The notes under the pieces are model-generated. The model was not told the origin of the DNA and did no database searches. It saw only the letters and a list, made by a program, of their open reading frames with translations. A stretch of 64,000 bases of DNA from Streptococcus anginosus (GTDB lineage: Bacteria; Bacillota; Bacilli; Lactobacillales; Streptococcaceae): assembly GCF_900636475.1 (NCBI RefSeq), contig NZ_LR134283.1:62001-126000 (forward strand). The letters run 5' to 3'. This document shows positions 24,563-34,106 of the stretch, piece by piece. The first letter of the stretch is position 1. Every line of letters begins with the position of its first letter. Made by a program: the position numbers and the translations under genes.

Positions 24563-26619
24563 TGCAAGTTCAAAAGAAACCTTTTTTCCCTTATCTGTTA
24601 TTAAGTCTGGTCTTAGCTTTTGCGACTCATCGTTGTTACGTCCTATATAGTGTAGCTCCAGAACCTGATATGACAAACCTCTTTAGTCAATATACCTATG
24701 TTTTTAAGAACTTTTTTGTTTCACCATACCTTTATTTTGATATCAGCCCACTAGCTCTATTCTCGGCTCTAGTGGGCTTTTTTATTGGAATGTTGTTTTA
24801 TCTGAAGGTTAAATTGGGTGGTAATTATAGACATGGTGAAGAATCCGGATCTGCTCGTTTTGCGACTGCTCAAGAATTACAAGGCTTTCAGGATAAAAAG
24901 TTATCTAACAACATGATCTTTTCTAAACAAGCTATGATGGGACTCTTTAATAAGTTGCTGCCGTTTGAGTGGCAGCTCAATAAAAACGTTTTGGTCGTAG
25001 GTCTTCCTGGAGATGGGAAGACTTTTACTTTTGTAAAGCCTAATCTCATGCAGATGAATAGTAGCTTTATCGTAACAGACCCAAAAGGTGTCCTAGTTCG
25101 AGAAGTGGGGACGATGTTGGAGGAAAACGGATATCAAATCAAAGTTTTTGACCTCGTTAATTTAACCAATTCGGACATGTTTAATCCTTTTAAATACATG
25201 ACTTCAGAATTAGATATTGACCGTATTACAGAAGCCCTTGTTGAGGGGACGAAAAGGGGAGATCGTGAAGGTGAAGACTTCTGGCTTCAAGCAAAACTGC
25301 TTCTCAATCGTGCTTTACTTGGCTATCTCTATTTTGATAGTCAAGTGAGAGGTTATGAGCCAAATTTATCAATGGTTGCGGACTTGCTTAGAAACTTGAA
25401 GCGTCCCAATGAGAAAAAAGCTAGTCCTGTTGAAAAGCTTTTTAAACAACTTGAAAAGGCGATGCCTGGTAACTATGCTTGTCGTCAATGGGAACTATTT
25501 AACAGTAACTTTGAAGCAGAGACAAGAACGAGTGTTTTAGCTATTGTAGCGACGCAATACTCTATTTTCGATCATGAAGCGGTAACCAACCTCATTAAAA
25601 GCGATACCATGAACATGGATACATGGAATACAGAAAAGACAGCTGTTTTTGTGGCGATTTCAGAAACTAATAAAGCTTACAGCTTCTTAGTTTCCACTTT
25701 TTTTACAGTTGTTTTTGACCAATTAACTCATCAAGTGGATGCCATTATTCAAGGTCAAAAGAAAGGCTATGGACCTGAAAATTTGTTGCATGTCCAGTTT
25801 ATCTTTGATGAGTTTGCTAACTGTGGGAAAATCCCTCATTTTAATGAGGTGTTATCTTCTATCCGGAGTCGTGAGATGTCCATCAAGATTATTATCCAAG
25901 CGATTAGTCAGTTGGATAGTCTCTACGGGTTACCTGCCAGAAAGTCAATTGTCAATAATTGTGCGACCCTGCTATTTCTGGGGACTAACGATGAAGATAC
26001 TATGAAGTATTTTTCAATGCGAGCTGGGAAACAAACCATCATCCAAACCAGCTATTCTGAACAAAGAGGGCAACGAGTTTCAGGAACGACGAGTCGACAA
26101 TCTCATCAACGGGATTTGATGACACCAGATGAAATTGCACGTATTGGAGTGGATGAAGCCCTTGTTTTTATCACAAAACAAAATGTTTTTCGCGATAAAA
26201 AAGCTAGGGTTACTGATCACCCTATGAAAGATCGTTTGGCAAATCATTATAAAGATGACACCTGGTATGACTACAAACGCTTTATGGAGGATGGTGCTGA
26301 ATTTATCGATGCGGTTATGACAGGAAAAATCAAAGAAAAACAGGTTTGGGCGCCAGATATGGCTAACTACCAAGCCTTTGTGGAATCAAATGGCTTTAAT
26401 AATCAGTTTTCTAAAGTGCCAGAGAGCCCCGTTTATGAACAAGTCCCCGTAACAGTACCCGAAATTACCTCTGAGGATCAATCTCAGACACTATCAACTG
26501 GTGAAAATCAGTTCAAAATTGTAGATATGGAAACAGAGGAAATCTTTGAATTGCCTCCCGAAGATAGATCGGATACTTTTGGAGAAGTGTCCTTGAATGA
26601 TGAACGTCTGGATGTGTAA
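24562..26619 (+). CDS. VirD4-type coupling protein (PcfC/TraG-like)
   Basis: 685 residues: two N-terminal membrane helices (about 8-25 and 58-82), then the ATPase domain with Walker A GLPGDGKT near residue 147, FIVTDPKGVLVREVG, Walker B FIFDEFANCGKIPHF near 413-427 and the late motif DLMTPDEIARI. It brings the relaxase-DNA complex to the channel and energises export. The C-terminal 80 residues are acidic (ETEEIFELPPEDRS). Length is normal for the family. Confidence 0.95.
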   Translation: MQVQKKPFFPYLLLSLVLAFATHRCYVLYSVAPEPDMTNLFSQYTYVFKNFFVSPYLYFDISPLALFSALVGFFIGMLFYLKVKLGGNYRHGEESGSARFATAQELQGFQDKKLSNNMIFSKQAMMGLFNKLLPFEWQLNKNVLVVGLPGDGKTFTFVKPNLMQMNSSFIVTDPKGVLVREVGTMLEENGYQIKVFDLVNLTNSDMFNPFKYMTSELDIDRITEALVEGTKRGDREGEDFWLQAKLLLNRALLGYLYFDSQVRGYEPNLSMVADLLRNLKRPNEKKASPVEKLFKQLEKAMPGNYACRQWELFNSNFEAETRTSVLAIVATQYSIFDHEAVTNLIKSDTMNMDTWNTEKTAVFVAISETNKAYSFLVSTFFTVVFDQLTHQVDAIIQGQKKGYGPENLLHVQFIFDEFANCGKIPHFNEVLSSIRSREMSIKIIIQAISQLDSLYGLPARKSIVNNCATLLFLGTNDEDTMKYFSMRAGKQTIIQTSYSEQRGQRVSGTTSRQSHQRDLMTPDEIARIGVDEALVFITKQNVFRDKKARVTDHPMKDRLANHYKDDTWYDYKRFMEDGAEFIDAVMTGKIKEKQVWAPDMANYQAFVESNGFNNQFSKVPESPVYEQVPVTVPEITSEDQSQTLSTGENQFKIVDMETEEIFELPPEDRSDTFGEVSLNDERLDV

Positions 26620-26656
26620 ACAAATTTTTTTAAGTTTTTAATAGAAAGGAAAACAG

Positions 26657-29600
26657 ATGACACAAACACAAGATTTGATTTCTAAGCGTTTTGAAGAACG
26701 TATTCAAAAATTAGTTAATATGGATATCATGGCAGTAGGCGAAGCTTTAGGGATGTCTCTAAAGCCATCATCAGGAGGTACTTATTATTGGGAGGAACAT
26801 GACAGTTTTAAAATTTATCCCAAAACAAATAGTTTTCGTTGGTGGTCACGAGGGATTGGTTCGAATACCATTAATTTAGTTGAAACCGTCCAAGAAGAAC
26901 TAACTGGACGAAAGCCTTCTTTTAAAGAGGTAGTCACCTTCTTAGAAACAGGTCAATTTGAGCATGTAACAGTACAACCACAGGTATATGAACCATTTCA
27001 ATATTATTTGGAACCTTATGAACACAAGGAATTTAATCTAGGTAGACAGTACCTCAGAGAGGAACGTGGTTTATCTGATGAAACGATTGACACTTTCTTA
27101 GCGGCTGGCAATCTAGCACAAGCCACACGAAAAAAAGGGGACTATTTTGAACCAGTCATCGTCTTTAAGAGCCGTAATGATGATGGCTCCTTGGTTGGGG
27201 CAAGCCTGCAGGGGATTATTGAAAATAAAGTACAACATCCAGAGAGAGGACGACTCAAGCAAATTATGAAAAACTCAGATGGATTAGCAGGTTTTCACTT
27301 AGATATCGGCACCCCAAAGCGTCTTGTCTTTGCGGAAGCCCCTATTGATCTCATGAGTTATTATGAGCTGCATAAGGATAACTTAGAAGATGTCCGTCTT
27401 GTGGCTATGGAAGGGCTGAAAAAAGGCGTTATCAGCCGTTATACGGTAGATTTATTGTCAGATGGTCAATACTCACAAACGATGTCACGAGACCAAATTA
27501 GAAGGGCTCTAGATGCCTTAAATCAGACGACAGGACTATTGAAAGACTCTCCTAACTTGATCACTCTGGCTGTAGATAACGACGAGGCGGGGCTACGCTT
27601 TATTAAAGGACTAAAAGATGATGGAATCCCTATTACGGTAGATATTCCCCCACGTAAAGATAATCAAGATAAGATGGATTGGAATGATTACTTGAAGGAA
27701 AGCAAAGAAAAAGCAGGAGAAAAACAGATGGCAGAAGAAAATAGTCGTAAGGAGTTTCAGGCTCCTTTTTTTAGTACAGAAATATTGGATAAATATGTTG
27801 AAGAAGTTGCTCAACATTATACAGAGGATATTGAAACAGCAGAGTACCTCTTTCCAGATGGTCGCCTAGTTAGTTCTTGGGACTATGGAATGAGAGGAGA
27901 TGACCATAGAGCCATTCGGAACTACTTCGATGTAATGGGGCGACCAGAGTTAGATATTTTGAATGACCATCCAAAGGATTTCTGGAATTTGGTTCATAAC
28001 GGTATAGGAGTCGTTCGTCTCGTACCAGAGACCCAGACGGCTTTACTCTTAGAAGGTCAAGCACTAACCACTATCCAGAGAGAAATACTTCAAAGCAGTT
28101 CATTAAAGACAGAAGTATATCAAGAAGGTCAAGCGATTACCGCAACTTATCTGAAAAGACTTGGAGTTTCGTCAGAAGAAAAGGACATTGATGAAGCTAA
28201 TCAAAAATCTCTGGAACCTTTTTCAGATGCACAAAAAGAACATATTCGTGAGTTTTTCAAAACAAGAATTTCAGATGTTAAGACTGACTATATCTATTTA
28301 CCTAATGGTCAAGAAGATATAGCTTACTATCTAGACGGGTATTTATTTGCGAATCATTATGCGGAATTGGATATGCTATCCCCATCAAAGCAAGTAGATG
28401 CCTTAATAAACCGACTAGTTTCTGAGGATGGGCAAAAATTTGATCATGTGGCTTTGGGATTTGATATTGAGCGGATTGACCAAAAATTTCTTGAAGAAAA
28501 TCTTGGATATAATCCAGATACTCCTATTGAGGAATATCGTCATTCAGAAAAAAATATTGATCGTGTGGCAGAAAAAGAGGAGCAAGAGTTCCAAACTAAA
28601 TTTGATAGACGCTCATTTGCAGAGATGATAGGTCTTATGCAAAAATACAGTCCTGAAGAGGTCTTAAATGAATCAAATAGCCATCACGATGACGTACGTT
28701 ATCAATCGTTGCTCATTGACCTTGGGAAAGTTAATACGGATCCGATGTATCGCTTCATTGAACACTATATAAACCGTGATATTGACAGAGAAGCCTTGAG
28801 TCAATTTTCTGTTCAGGATTTTATTACTATTGCTCAAGAAAAAGGTCTACTGAACGAAGAGCCTTCAGTCAAACCGTGGAAAGCCATCACAGTCACTCAG
28901 CCAGTTAACAGTTATACTGTTTTTACTGATAAACTCTCAAAAGAGTTTGACAATGTTTCAGATCTATACCAATTTGTAAATAAAAAACTGAAGCGTTCGC
29001 AACGTCGAGAACTGTCTTCTTTGTTGTCCGAATCTGGCCGAGGAACACCGTTAGATATCCTGATGGCAATTGATTCTGTAGCAAATGTAGAAGTGAATGG
29101 GCAGAGTATCCTAAGTCTTTTTCCTAATGATATTAACGAAGAAGCCACAGAAATTTACCTTAGATCATCTGCAGAAATTGAAGAAACTGCTTCCATGGAG
29201 CTTTTACCAGCTGCAAAAGAAAAAGCTCCTGAACCAATTCAGAAGCATGAAAAAAAGGATAGGAGCAAAATTAGTTTGGGTTCTTTAGAGGCCGAACCTC
29301 AAGGCAGTGCCGTACCCGCATCGAAAGATACCTTTGAGCAAGCTGTTACCAGCCACCCGACTGTCTCCTATCCTTTATTACAGTTTAGCACAAGAGATGC
29401 TTTTGTGTCAACTATTAGAGAGGGTTACCATGTGGCAACAGAGGAAGACATTCGGAACCTTAATTACTATGCTCCTAGTTTGCAACAGACGGCGAATTGG
29501 TATCGAGACAATCTTGCTGATCGTCAAGTGACCTATATGTTGAAAGGGAATGAAGGAATCAAGGCTCTTCAGGTCTCTTTTGCTAAAGATAAATTTGCAC

Positions 29601-31351
29601 ACTTGACAGGTATTCGACCAATTGGCAAAGGGTTATCTGCTGAAAAATTACTGGATGATTTTTCAGAAGGACGAGGAGATTATTCTAATATCACCTTGTC
29701 AAATGGTTTTAATGATAAGATTCAAGTTTTGCCAATGATCCAAGAACTCTCACAATCTAAGTCGTTTATTTTTTCTGACTTAGAAGACGTTCAAAAGATG
29801 CAGAAATTAAAAGCGAGCCATGCTATTCAATCCAATAACCGGAGTCTAGTCGTGGCGTTAAAGACGATTGATGACGTGACCTTCCCTTCCTCTTTGTTAC
29901 GAGGAAAGAAAAATTTAACGGCTGAATTGATTGAAAAGGCTCAAGAAAATGAAGTCTTAGGTGTTCTAAGTGAAAAGGATGGATTTGTTAGAATCCTTTC
30001 GGTTAACGACCGTTATATCACGGATGGAGGGCAGGAATTAAAAGCGATGATAGAAAATAAAGAGCTGGAACCTATTCAGACGGAAACGTTGCAGCGAAAT
30101 GTAAGATCAAAGGATTCAGATGGTGATGGTTTAACTGATGATGAGGAAATAGCGCTTGGCACGAATCCTTATAGTCCTGATAGTGATGGCGATGGCATCT
30201 CAGATAGTATTGAAAAAGCAAGTGGCACTGATCCGACAAATCCTTCTGACAATATGATGACACGTGAGAAAGAAATTATCCAGCATGATCTTGATTTATC
30301 ACAGATGATAAAGAATAAAGATATAGCAGCACTTAATAATCACTTACAAGAAGGGATTAAGGAGTATTTTGACAGTGATACCTACAAATCTTATTTAGAA
30401 GGCATATCTCACTTTAACAACTACTCCTATCGTAACATTCAATTGATCAAAGCACAATTCCCCAAAGCAACACTGGTTGCTTCTGGTCGGGAGTGGCAAA
30501 AGCGAAATGGTTGGATTAAAAAACGCGAAAAAGCTCTTTATATCCAGGCGCCTGTTGTTGTTACCCGTAAAGATTCTAAGGGTAAACCAATTGTTAATCC
30601 TGAAACGGGAGAAAAAGAAACATTTACTTATTTCAAACCTGTGCCCGTCTTTGATGTTAGTCAGGTTGTGGCACAAAAAGGTAAAGAGTTAGAACTACCA
30701 AAAGCGTTAGGATTGATTCCTGAACAGCTAGATAAGGCGTATTATCAAAACGTATATCGGAGTTTGCGTGATATTTCGCAAAGTAACAATATTCCTATTC
30801 GTTTTAGAGAGTTAGGGCAAGAGGACGGCTTTTATAATCGTGAGACAAATGAGATTGTGATTAAGAAGGGGATGTCATATGAACGAACACTATCTACTTT
30901 GATTCATGAGATGGCACATTCAGAATTACACAATGACAAGAGTTTAACCGAACGTTTTGCAGGCAAGTTAAGCCGAAGCTCGAAAGAACTTCAAGCGGAG
31001 TCAATTGCTTATGTGGTTTCGCATCACTTGGGGTTTGATACAAGTCAAGAATCATTTGGGTACTTGGCGAGTTGGTCGCAGGCAAAGGATGGGCTAGATA
31101 ATTTGACGGCTCAATTGGAAATCGTTCAGGAGGAAGCTCGTTCTTTGATGAACCGTATTGACGAGCGCTTGGGTCAGTATCAGGCTGTGACGTTAATACA
31201 AGATACTAAAGAAGCGACTAATAAGGAAGTACAAAAGAAGACACATCCGTTTTATCAGAGTTTGGCATCTGTTAAGAAGGAGGATACTAGAGAAGAAACA
31301 AAGAGGAAAGAAACAAACGTAAAAAAAGATCAACGACCTACGATGCTGTAG
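26657..31351 (+). CDS. Giant Toprim/DUF3991 - ArdC-like - metallopeptidase protein with thrombospondin type-3 repeats
   Basis: 1564 residues. Order: primase-like N-terminus (about 25-95, FRWWSRGIGSNTINLVE); DUF3991 and Toprim (about 120-340) with FAEAPIDLMSYYE and LAVDNDEAGLRFIKG; long middle region typical of large polyvalent proteins of conjugative elements (about 360-1140); two thrombospondin type-3-like calcium motifs (about 1150-1198, DSDGDGLTDDEE and DSDGDGISDS); ArdC-like ssDNA-binding domain (about 1210-1345); and a zincin with HEMAHSELH near 1416 plus ELQAESIAYV. Such proteins are thought to enter recipients with the DNA and protect or prime it; this role is inference. GAAAGG precedes the ATG. 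Confidence 0.88.
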   Translation: MTQTQDLISKRFEERIQKLVNMDIMAVGEALGMSLKPSSGGTYYWEEHDSFKIYPKTNSFRWWSRGIGSNTINLVETVQEELTGRKPSFKEVVTFLETGQFEHVTVQPQVYEPFQYYLEPYEHKEFNLGRQYLREERGLSDETIDTFLAAGNLAQATRKKGDYFEPVIVFKSRNDDGSLVGASLQGIIENKVQHPERGRLKQIMKNSDGLAGFHLDIGTPKRLVFAEAPIDLMSYYELHKDNLEDVRLVAMEGLKKGVISRYTVDLLSDGQYSQTMSRDQIRRALDALNQTTGLLKDSPNLITLAVDNDEAGLRFIKGLKDDGIPITVDIPPRKDNQDKMDWNDYLKESKEKAGEKQMAEENSRKEFQAPFFSTEILDKYVEEVAQHYTEDIETAEYLFPDGRLVSSWDYGMRGDDHRAIRNYFDVMGRPELDILNDHPKDFWNLVHNGIGVVRLVPETQTALLLEGQALTTIQREILQSSSLKTEVYQEGQAITATYLKRLGVSSEEKDIDEANQKSLEPFSDAQKEHIREFFKTRISDVKTDYIYLPNGQEDIAYYLDGYLFANHYAELDMLSPSKQVDALINRLVSEDGQKFDHVALGFDIERIDQKFLEENLGYNPDTPIEEYRHSEKNIDRVAEKEEQEFQTKFDRRSFAEMIGLMQKYSPEEVLNESNSHHDDVRYQSLLIDLGKVNTDPMYRFIEHYINRDIDREALSQFSVQDFITIAQEKGLLNEEPSVKPWKAITVTQPVNSYTVFTDKLSKEFDNVSDLYQFVNKKLKRSQRRELSSLLSESGRGTPLDILMAIDSVANVEVNGQSILSLFPNDINEEATEIYLRSSAEIEETASMELLPAAKEKAPEPIQKHEKKDRSKISLGSLEAEPQGSAVPASKDTFEQAVTSHPTVSYPLLQFSTRDAFVSTIREGYHVATEEDIRNLNYYAPSLQQTANWYRDNLADRQVTYMLKGNEGIKALQVSFAKDKFAHLTGIRPIGKGLSAEKLLDDFSEGRGDYSNITLSNGFNDKIQVLPMIQELSQSKSFIFSDLEDVQKMQKLKASHAIQSNNRSLVVALKTIDDVTFPSSLLRGKKNLTAELIEKAQENEVLGVLSEKDGFVRILSVNDRYITDGGQELKAMIENKELEPIQTETLQRNVRSKDSDGDGLTDDEEIALGTNPYSPDSDGDGISDSIEKASGTDPTNPSDNMMTREKEIIQHDLDLSQMIKNKDIAALNNHLQEGIKEYFDSDTYKSYLEGISHFNNYSYRNIQLIKAQFPKATLVASGREWQKRNGWIKKREKALYIQAPVVVTRKDSKGKPIVNPETGEKETFTYFKPVPVFDVSQVVAQKGKELELPKALGLIPEQLDKAYYQNVYRSLRDISQSNNIPIRFRELGQEDGFYNRETNEIVIKKGMSYERTLSTLIHEMAHSELHNDKSLTERFAGKLSRSSKELQAESIAYVVSHHLGFDTSQESFGYLASWSQAKDGLDNLTAQLEIVQEEARSLMNRIDERLGQYQAVTLIQDTKEATNKEVQKKTHPFYQSLASVKKEDTREETKRKETNVKKDQRPTML

Positions 31352-31393
31352 TACAACGTAGGTCATCGCAAAAAACATTTGGAGGACAACGAG

Positions 31394-31684
31394 ATGATAA
31401 CGAAAAATATGATGGATGCAACTGAGATTGTTTTGATGCCTTACTTTTTTGACCTTAATGCTTGGCTTGGAGGGCGAAAAGTTGTTGATCAGAAAGTCGC
31501 TAACATGACAAGAATGGAAATGCTAAAGGAGATCAAAAAAGATTTTCCTGTGTTTGATGATGACGGTAAAGAAGACTATTCAGAAGTTCTATCGGATGTT
31601 GTTGCGACTTTGTCTGAAATGACTGACGATGATTTCCAGAAGTTTAAGTTAGAACTTTTAGAATGGGAACCTGCGACAGAGTAA
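31394..31684 (+). CDS. Small acidic protein, unknown
   Basis: 96 residues from ATG 31394, set by GGAGG at 31381-31385. Acidic (MTDDDFQKFKLELLEWEPATE at the end, split by no membrane segment). It is the last gene before the oriT-like region and may be co-transcribed with the giant gene. Function unknown. Confidence 0.7.
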   Translation: MITKNMMDATEIVLMPYFFDLNAWLGGRKVVDQKVANMTRMEMLKEIKKDFPVFDDDGKEDYSEVLSDVVATLSEMTDDDFQKFKLELLEWEPATE

Positions 31685-32052
31685 GCAGGTATCGTAAATA
31701 GTAAGTATACATTTTTTAAAATGTGCACTTTTTGTTTGGTGTTATTTTTCAAAAATGCACAAATATCCAAAGTGTCATATTGAGAAAATGCAAGGTCGTA
31801 GAAGTTACAAAATGCAAAAGTGCACGAAGTGCCCAAAAGGGGATTGGGGATTTCCCCAAATTGTAAAAAGGCTTAAGTTTATTTGTGAAGATTTCACAAA
31901 TAAACTTAGTGACCTTTTTATTTTCGCATGTGTCCGGACACATGCTAATCTCGCCAGAGAACAAGTTTACTCCCTTTAGGAAAGGTTTGTCAAACTATAA
32001 ATAGCAGCTATTTTTGGTAGCTACTTGTATCCAAATTGAGAAAGGAAGAAAA
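31685..32052. other. Candidate origin of transfer (oriT) and repeat cluster
   Basis: 368 bp without a gene directly upstream of mobC-relaxase. Contents: octamer AAAATGCA three times (31752, 31785, 31809); GTGCAC-containing inverted motifs (about 31723 and 31820); palindrome TTGGGGATTTCCCCAA (31844-31859); a 16-bp perfect stem with a 3-nt GAT loop (31874-31908); the perfect palindrome GCATGTGTCCGGACACATGC (31926-31945); and hairpin AGCTA / TAGCT (32006-32022). Dense repeats next to MobC/MobP genes are the usual setting of oriT. The nick site cannot be told from sequence alone. Confidence 0.65.
31865..31925 (+). terminator. Long hairpin with T-run, terminator of the transfer operon
   Basis: The 16-bp perfect stem 31874-31889 / 31893-31908 is extended by outer AAAAAGG / CCTTTTT pairing and followed by TTTTTATTTT. 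It could end the long transfer transcript and also belong to oriT. Confidence 0.8.
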
Positions 32053-32439
32053 ATGAGCATACCCCAAAAGAAAAGAACACGAGTTAATAGATTTGAACTA
32101 CGGACGACTGATGAAGAGGCGGAGAAATTACGTCGCCGGATAACGCAGGCAAATCTAAAGACTTTTCAAGCATATGCTTTGAAAATGTTACTCAATGGAA
32201 ACATTGTCACCTACGATTATTCAGAGCTGCATCAGTTGCGAATGGAAATTAATCGGATTGGTCAAAATATCAATCAGCTGGTTCGCTATGTCAATACCTT
32301 TGAAGAGTTAGATGGTGATTTGTTACAAGTTCTTCAATCTGACATTAAGGAAATGAAACAATTGATTACAAGTGAATTTAAGACGAAAGGACAGGCACGA
32401 TCAAATGGTAGTAACCAAAGTTATCCAAATCAAAAGTAG
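32053..32439 (+). CDS. mobC: MobC-type mobilisation accessory protein
   Basis: 128 residues from ATG 32053 (GAAAGGAAG upstream). A basic N-terminus (IPQKKRTRVNRFELRTTDEE) with ribbon-helix-helix-like sequence, then the family core ELHQLRMEINRIGQNINQLV of bacterial MobC proteins. It helps the relaxase recognise oriT and melt the nick site. The relaxase gene starts inside its 3' end (35-bp overlap). Confidence 0.9.
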   Translation: MSIPQKKRTRVNRFELRTTDEEAEKLRRRITQANLKTFQAYALKMLLNGNIVTYDYSELHQLRMEINRIGQNINQLVRYVNTFEELDGDLLQVLQSDIKEMKQLITSEFKTKGQARSNGSNQSYPNQK

Positions 32440-34033
32440 TAAAAACCTCAAACGGGCAATTAACTATATCACACGAGATGATGCGACGCTAATTCATGAT
32501 AATGGAAGTCAGAAAGAAGAGGATGTATTTTCTTATGAGTTGGTCAATAATCAGGTCATGAAACGTTTAGTCGCTGGTCATCATTTAACAGACATCTCAG
32601 ATGTAGATATGATCTACGAAGATTTCATTCTATTAAAACAGTCTGTTGATGCTTTTTACGATAATGAGGTTTTGTCGGATTTAAAAAATGATAATCGTGT
32701 ATTAGCACATCATGTCATCCAATCCTTTTCGCCGGAAGATCATCTCACACCAGAACAAGTGAACGAAATTGGTCGAAAGACAGCTTTAGAATTAACGGGA
32801 GGTCATTATCAATTTGTCATTGCCACACACGTTGATAAAGGACATCTACACAATCATATCATTTTCAATACGACAAATGAGGTTACTTTGAAAAAGTTCC
32901 GCTGGCAAAAAAATACTGCTCGCAATCTTTTCCAAATTTCCAATAAACATGCAGAAGTGTATGGAGCTAAAATCTTAAAACCTAAAATGAGAAATTCTTA
33001 TACAGACTATTCTGCTTGGCGACGAAAAAATAATTTTCGTGTTGAGATTAAAGAACGATTGGATTTTCTCATGAAGCACTCTTTGGATCAAAAAGACTTT
33101 TTTCAAAAAGCGAGAGCTTTGGATTTGAGGATTGACACAAGTGGAAAATATGTTACCTATCAATTAACCGACCAACCCCAACAACGTCCCGTCCGAGACC
33201 GAACACTTTCTAAAAAAGGAAAGTACAGTTTAGAAAAATTGCAAGAACGTTTTGCAACTAATGAAGTGGTTTATAATTTAGAAAATGTCAAGGATAGATA
33301 TGAGGAAGAAAAAATCAAAAAGGAAGAGGATTTTGAACTGAAAATCACAATTGAGCCGTGGCAGATTACACACTTGACTGCAACATCAATTCATATTCCC
33401 ATTACATTTGGATTAGATCGCAAAGGTACCGTTTCAATCCCTTCTCGAATGCTGGATCAAAATGATAATGGTAGCTTTACTGCATATTTGAAGAGAAATG
33501 ATTTTTTCTATTTTTTAAACGCAGACCATTCAGAACAAAACCGTTTCATCAAAGGAACAACTTTGATAAAACAGTTAGCTGCTCAAAATGGCGAGTTGAT
33601 TTTGACAAAAAATAAGAATATCTCAAAGTTAGATCGTTTGGTGGAAGAGTTTAATTTCTTAGCGATTAACCAAGTTTCTAATTTCAAGCAGTTTGAAATT
33701 CTAGAAGGACAGTTTTTAGCTCAGTTGTCTGAAACGGATCAGACACTAGAGAGCCTGGATAACAAAATCGTTTATTTGAATAAACTATTAGGAGCTTTAT
33801 TAGATTATCAAAATGAGCTTGTCCCATCTCAAGTATCATTGCACCTTTTAGATACTTCTAAAATTAATAAAGAGATGGCTCCGGACAGTCTTCGAAAAGA
33901 AATCAAAGAGCTCCAAATCGAACGCTCAACATTGCAAGAACATAGAGATCGTATTGTAACAGACTATGATTTTGCGAATGAGATGAAACAGCGTTATAAT
34001 GCAAACAGGAAACAGTCGCAAACTCGCTTATAA
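32405..34033 (+). CDS. MobP-type relaxase
   Basis: 542 residues from ATG 32405 inside mobC. The N-terminal relaxase domain has Tyr21 (KNLKRAINYITRDD) as the likely nicking tyrosine and the histidine motif HVDKGHLHNHIIFN near residues 142-155. The C-terminal part is helical. It nicks oriT, stays bound to the 5' end and pilots the strand through the channel. Length and motifs are normal for the MobP class; gene order mobC-relaxase supports it. Confidence 0.93.
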   Translation: MVVTKVIQIKSSKNLKRAINYITRDDATLIHDNGSQKEEDVFSYELVNNQVMKRLVAGHHLTDISDVDMIYEDFILLKQSVDAFYDNEVLSDLKNDNRVLAHHVIQSFSPEDHLTPEQVNEIGRKTALELTGGHYQFVIATHVDKGHLHNHIIFNTTNEVTLKKFRWQKNTARNLFQISNKHAEVYGAKILKPKMRNSYTDYSAWRRKNNFRVEIKERLDFLMKHSLDQKDFFQKARALDLRIDTSGKYVTYQLTDQPQQRPVRDRTLSKKGKYSLEKLQERFATNEVVYNLENVKDRYEEEKIKKEEDFELKITIEPWQITHLTATSIHIPITFGLDRKGTVSIPSRMLDQNDNGSFTAYLKRNDFFYFLNADHSEQNRFIKGTTLIKQLAAQNGELILTKNKNISKLDRLVEEFNFLAINQVSNFKQFEILEGQFLAQLSETDQTLESLDNKIVYLNKLLGALLDYQNELVPSQVSLHLLDTSKINKEMAPDSLRKEIKELQIERSTLQEHRDRIVTDYDFANEMKQRYNANRKQSQTRL

Positions 34034-34106
34034 TCATTGCCTTTGTAAAAGGAGAATAATTTTCAGAAAATATTTTCAAAAACAGTTAAATTTTATAAAA
34101 TAAAGT

